Under the pieces are notes generated by a model that saw nothing but the letters and a program-made list of their open reading frames with translations, did no database searches and was not told the origin of the DNA. The translations under genes and the position numbers were made by a program. From the NCBI GenBank assembly GCA_001516055.1, contig LOEZ01000019.1, positions 1 to 64,000 of the forward strand: a stretch of DNA of 64,000 bases, read 5' to 3'. This document shows positions 62,466-64,000 of this stretch, piece after piece. The first letter of the stretch is position 1. Every line of letters starts with the position of its first letter. This DNA is from Gracilibacter sp. BRH_c7a (GTDB lineage: Bacteria; Bacillota; Desulfitobacteriia; Desulfitobacteriales; Syntrophobotulaceae).

Positions 62466-63674
62466 ATGGCTAAAGAAATTCAAATCCACGAAAGACTACC
62501 TCTGTTTAAGGCCATTCCCTTGGGATTGCAGCATGTTTTCGCCATGTTCGGAGCTACCGTCCTTGTCCCTTTCCTTACTGGGTTAAGTCCGGCAATCGCT
62601 CTTCTGGCTTCCGGTATCGGTACTATTGTTTTTCTACTTCTTACAGGAAGCAAAATACCAGCATACTTAGGTTCTTCTTTCGCTTACATCGGAGCTCTTA
62701 GCGTTTTTGTTAAAGATCAAGAAAATGTAGGAGCTGCCATGGCTGGAGCACTTACTATCGGAATTATCTATATACTTGTCTACCTACTAATGACTGTGAT
62801 TGGAACCGGTTGGATTCACAAAATCGTTCCTCCAGTTGTATCCGGACCTGTCGTAGCCATCATCGGTTTGAGTCTAACTCCAGTAGCGGCCGATATGGCT
62901 TCTGGAAACTGGTACATCGCTATTTTCACCCTTGCAGTAGCTATTATCTTTTCTATATTTGCCAAAGGCTTTTTCAAAATCATTCCCATCCTTTTGGCAA
63001 TAATTTTTGGTTATATCGCTTCGGCTATTATGGGTATCGTAGACTACAGCTTAATCAAGGCGTCTACTGAAAATATTATTGCCTTCCCGGTTGTTTTCTC
63101 AGAAACCATGCCAACGTTCAGCAAGGCAGCTATTCTGATGTTTGCACCTTTGGCTTTTGTAACTATTATCGAGGACTTGGGACATATGATTGTTCTTGGT
63201 AAAATCACTCATTCTAATCCAATCGAGAACCCCGGATTCAATAAAGTAGTTCTGGGCAATGGCGTAGCTACTGGAATCGGAAGTTTCCTCGGCGGCCCTC
63301 CTCTTACAACTTACGGGGAAAATATCGGAGTCTTAGCCGTAACTCGTGTTTATAGTACATTTAATATCTGGGTAGCAGCAATAATCGCAATTATTTTAAG
63401 CTTTGTTAATCCGTTACAAGCAGCAATTATGTCCATCCCGACTGCTGTTATGGGCGGAGTCACTATCCTTCTCTTCGGTATGATCGGGGCAGCCGGTCTT
63501 CGAACTTTGATTGAGGCTAAAGTCAACTTTTCAAAATCCAAAAACCTCATAATAGCTTCAGTTATTTTCGCCGTCGGAATTGGCGTTAGCAGTCATGGGG
63601 TCGCCTGGGCAACCCTGGCAGGTATTGGCCTTAACCTTGTTTTGCCTGATGCTCCTGAAGACGAAAACGAATAA
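62466..63674 (+). CDS. uraA: uracil permease (NCS2 family)
   Basis: 402 residues from ATG 62466 with TAGGAGGT; the longer frame from 62400 is inside the leader terminator. Proton-linked uracil uptake. About 12-14 membrane helices; family signature VIIEDLGHMIVLGKITH (near 240) and the TM3/TM10 parts GATVLVPFLTGLSPAIALLA and GGPPLTTYGENIGVLAVTRV (near 276). The PyrR-type leader confirms a pyrimidine role. Confidence 0.95.
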   Translation: MAKEIQIHERLPLFKAIPLGLQHVFAMFGATVLVPFLTGLSPAIALLASGIGTIVFLLLTGSKIPAYLGSSFAYIGALSVFVKDQENVGAAMAGALTIGIIYILVYLLMTVIGTGWIHKIVPPVVSGPVVAIIGLSLTPVAADMASGNWYIAIFTLAVAIIFSIFAKGFFKIIPILLAIIFGYIASAIMGIVDYSLIKASTENIIAFPVVFSETMPTFSKAAILMFAPLAFVTIIEDLGHMIVLGKITHSNPIENPGFNKVVLGNGVATGIGSFLGGPPLTTYGENIGVLAVTRVYSTFNIWVAAIIAIILSFVNPLQAAIMSIPTAVMGGVTILLFGMIGAAGLRTLIEAKVNFSKSKNLIIASVIFAVGIGVSSHGVAWATLAGIGLNLVLPDAPEDENE

Positions 63675-63706
63675 AAAAAGCTTACAATATCTCGAACGAA
63701 AAAAGT

Positions 63707-63743
63707 AATCAGCAATGTCGAATATGACATTGCTGATTTTTAT
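63707..63743 (+). terminator. terminator of uraA
   Basis: CAGCAATGTC (63710-63719) pairs with GACATTGCTG (63726-63735) and is followed by ATTTTTAT. Confidence 0.88.
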
Positions 63744-63790
63744 ATTGCTAAAATACATGGTTCTTAACGACGCAAAATTATAATTATTTA

Positions 63791-63847
63791 TAAAGTGAAG
63801 AACCGTCCCTGATTTTATTAAAGTAAAGAACCGTCCCTGACTTTACT
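63791..63847. repeat. REP-like repeat (copy 2, two direct units)
   Basis: TAAAGTGAAGAACCGTCCCT (63791-63810) and TAAAGTAAAGAACCGTCCCT (63819-63838) each continue with GA(T/C)TTTA. Same core as the inverted repeat at 39.1 kb, here as direct copies. Confidence 0.8.
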
Positions 63848-63851
63848 GGCT

Positions 63852-64000
63852 TTACTGTTCGATATCGTATGCGATCTCATAATGACCTTCATAGATCTTA
63901 TCGGTTTCGATAACTAAGCTGGGGTAGGTCATTACTGTGGCAACCATATCATCTTTACCGGGTTTGACATATTTGACAAACACTTTAAGAATGCCATCTT
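63852..64000 (-). CDS. C-terminal part of an unknown protein, cut by the window edge
   Basis: A minus-strand frame ends at TAA 63852. Visible residues: LKVFVKYVKPGKDDMVATVM then TYPSLVIETDKIYEGHYEIA and YDIEQ. The beta-strand-rich ending resembles the C-terminal part of PrcB-type secreted-protease partners, but this is a weak match. The start is outside the window. Confidence 0.45.
   Translation of the reverse strand, partial: DGILKVFVKYVKPGKDDMVATVMTYPSLVIETDKIYEGHYEIAYDIEQ

Overview
The window looks like chromosomal DNA of an anaerobic, endospore-forming, AT-rich member of the Firmicutes (Clostridia). The evidence is a germination protease (gpr), a YlbJ-type sporulation membrane protein, a tiny SASP-like gene, and Gram-positive gene orders (rpmF-plsX-acpP-rnc-smc-ftsY; priA-def-fmt-yugP-rsmB-rlmN-FHA-stp-ftsW-pbp-prkC-rsgA-rpe-thiN; rpmB-asp23-fakA). 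Gene content and order recall the Peptococcaceae/Desulfitobacteriaceae, but the species cannot be fixed from the sequence alone.

Bases 1-6000 are accessory DNA. Six structured sites (centred near 580, 1477, 3178, 4427, 5082 and 5940) have the layout of integron attC recombination sites. They separate minus-strand genes: a MerR regulator (cut by the window edge), a membrane-anchored unknown, a DUF3795 protein, a SpoU rRNA methyltransferase, a DUF4062 protein, a small membrane protein and a HEPN-like protein. For three cassettes the first bases are the exact reverse complement of that cassette's own terminal R'' box, as cassette integration predicts. No integrase gene lies in the window, so this part is an orphan array (CALIN-like). 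Ten short GC hairpins with a GGA-containing loop flank most cassettes and have no obvious explanation.

Bases 6.2-9 kb hold small genes (a retropepsin-like protein, three short unknowns, a DUF3102 protein) and several hairpins.

From 9 to 23 kb the minus strand carries housekeeping operons: methylthio-nucleoside salvage (mtnP-mtnA), ftsY, smc, rnc, acpP, plsX, rpmF, yceD, ackA, a coiled-coil protein, rsmD and a methyltransferase, with ylbJ inserted on the plus strand. From 23.4 to 28.6 kb the plus strand has gpr, a calcium-type P-type ATPase and an MFS transporter.

From 28.6 to 38.6 kb is one twelve-gene minus-strand sulfur operon: sulfate uptake (sbp-cysT-cysW-cysA), activation and reduction (cysH-cysD-cysN), then a ThiS-like carrier, an E1-like enzyme, a JAMM protease, a small ferredoxin-fused sulfite reductase and a TusA-like protein. 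It reads as a complete path from sulfate to a protein-bound thiocarboxylate, with a carrier that must be trimmed by the protease. The CysN carries a C-terminal APS-kinase-like domain that has lost its P-loop.

From 38.8 to 62.1 kb follow a SASP-like small gene, recG, serine dehydratase, fakA, asp23, rpmB, thiN, rpe, rsgA and the PASTA-kinase/phosphatase/FHA cell-wall signalling and translation-modification cluster up to priA. The window ends with a uracil permease under a PyrR-type attenuator and the tail of another gene. Two copies of a REP-like repeat (39.1 and 63.8 kb) and one MITE-like element (47.3 kb) are dispersed in it.
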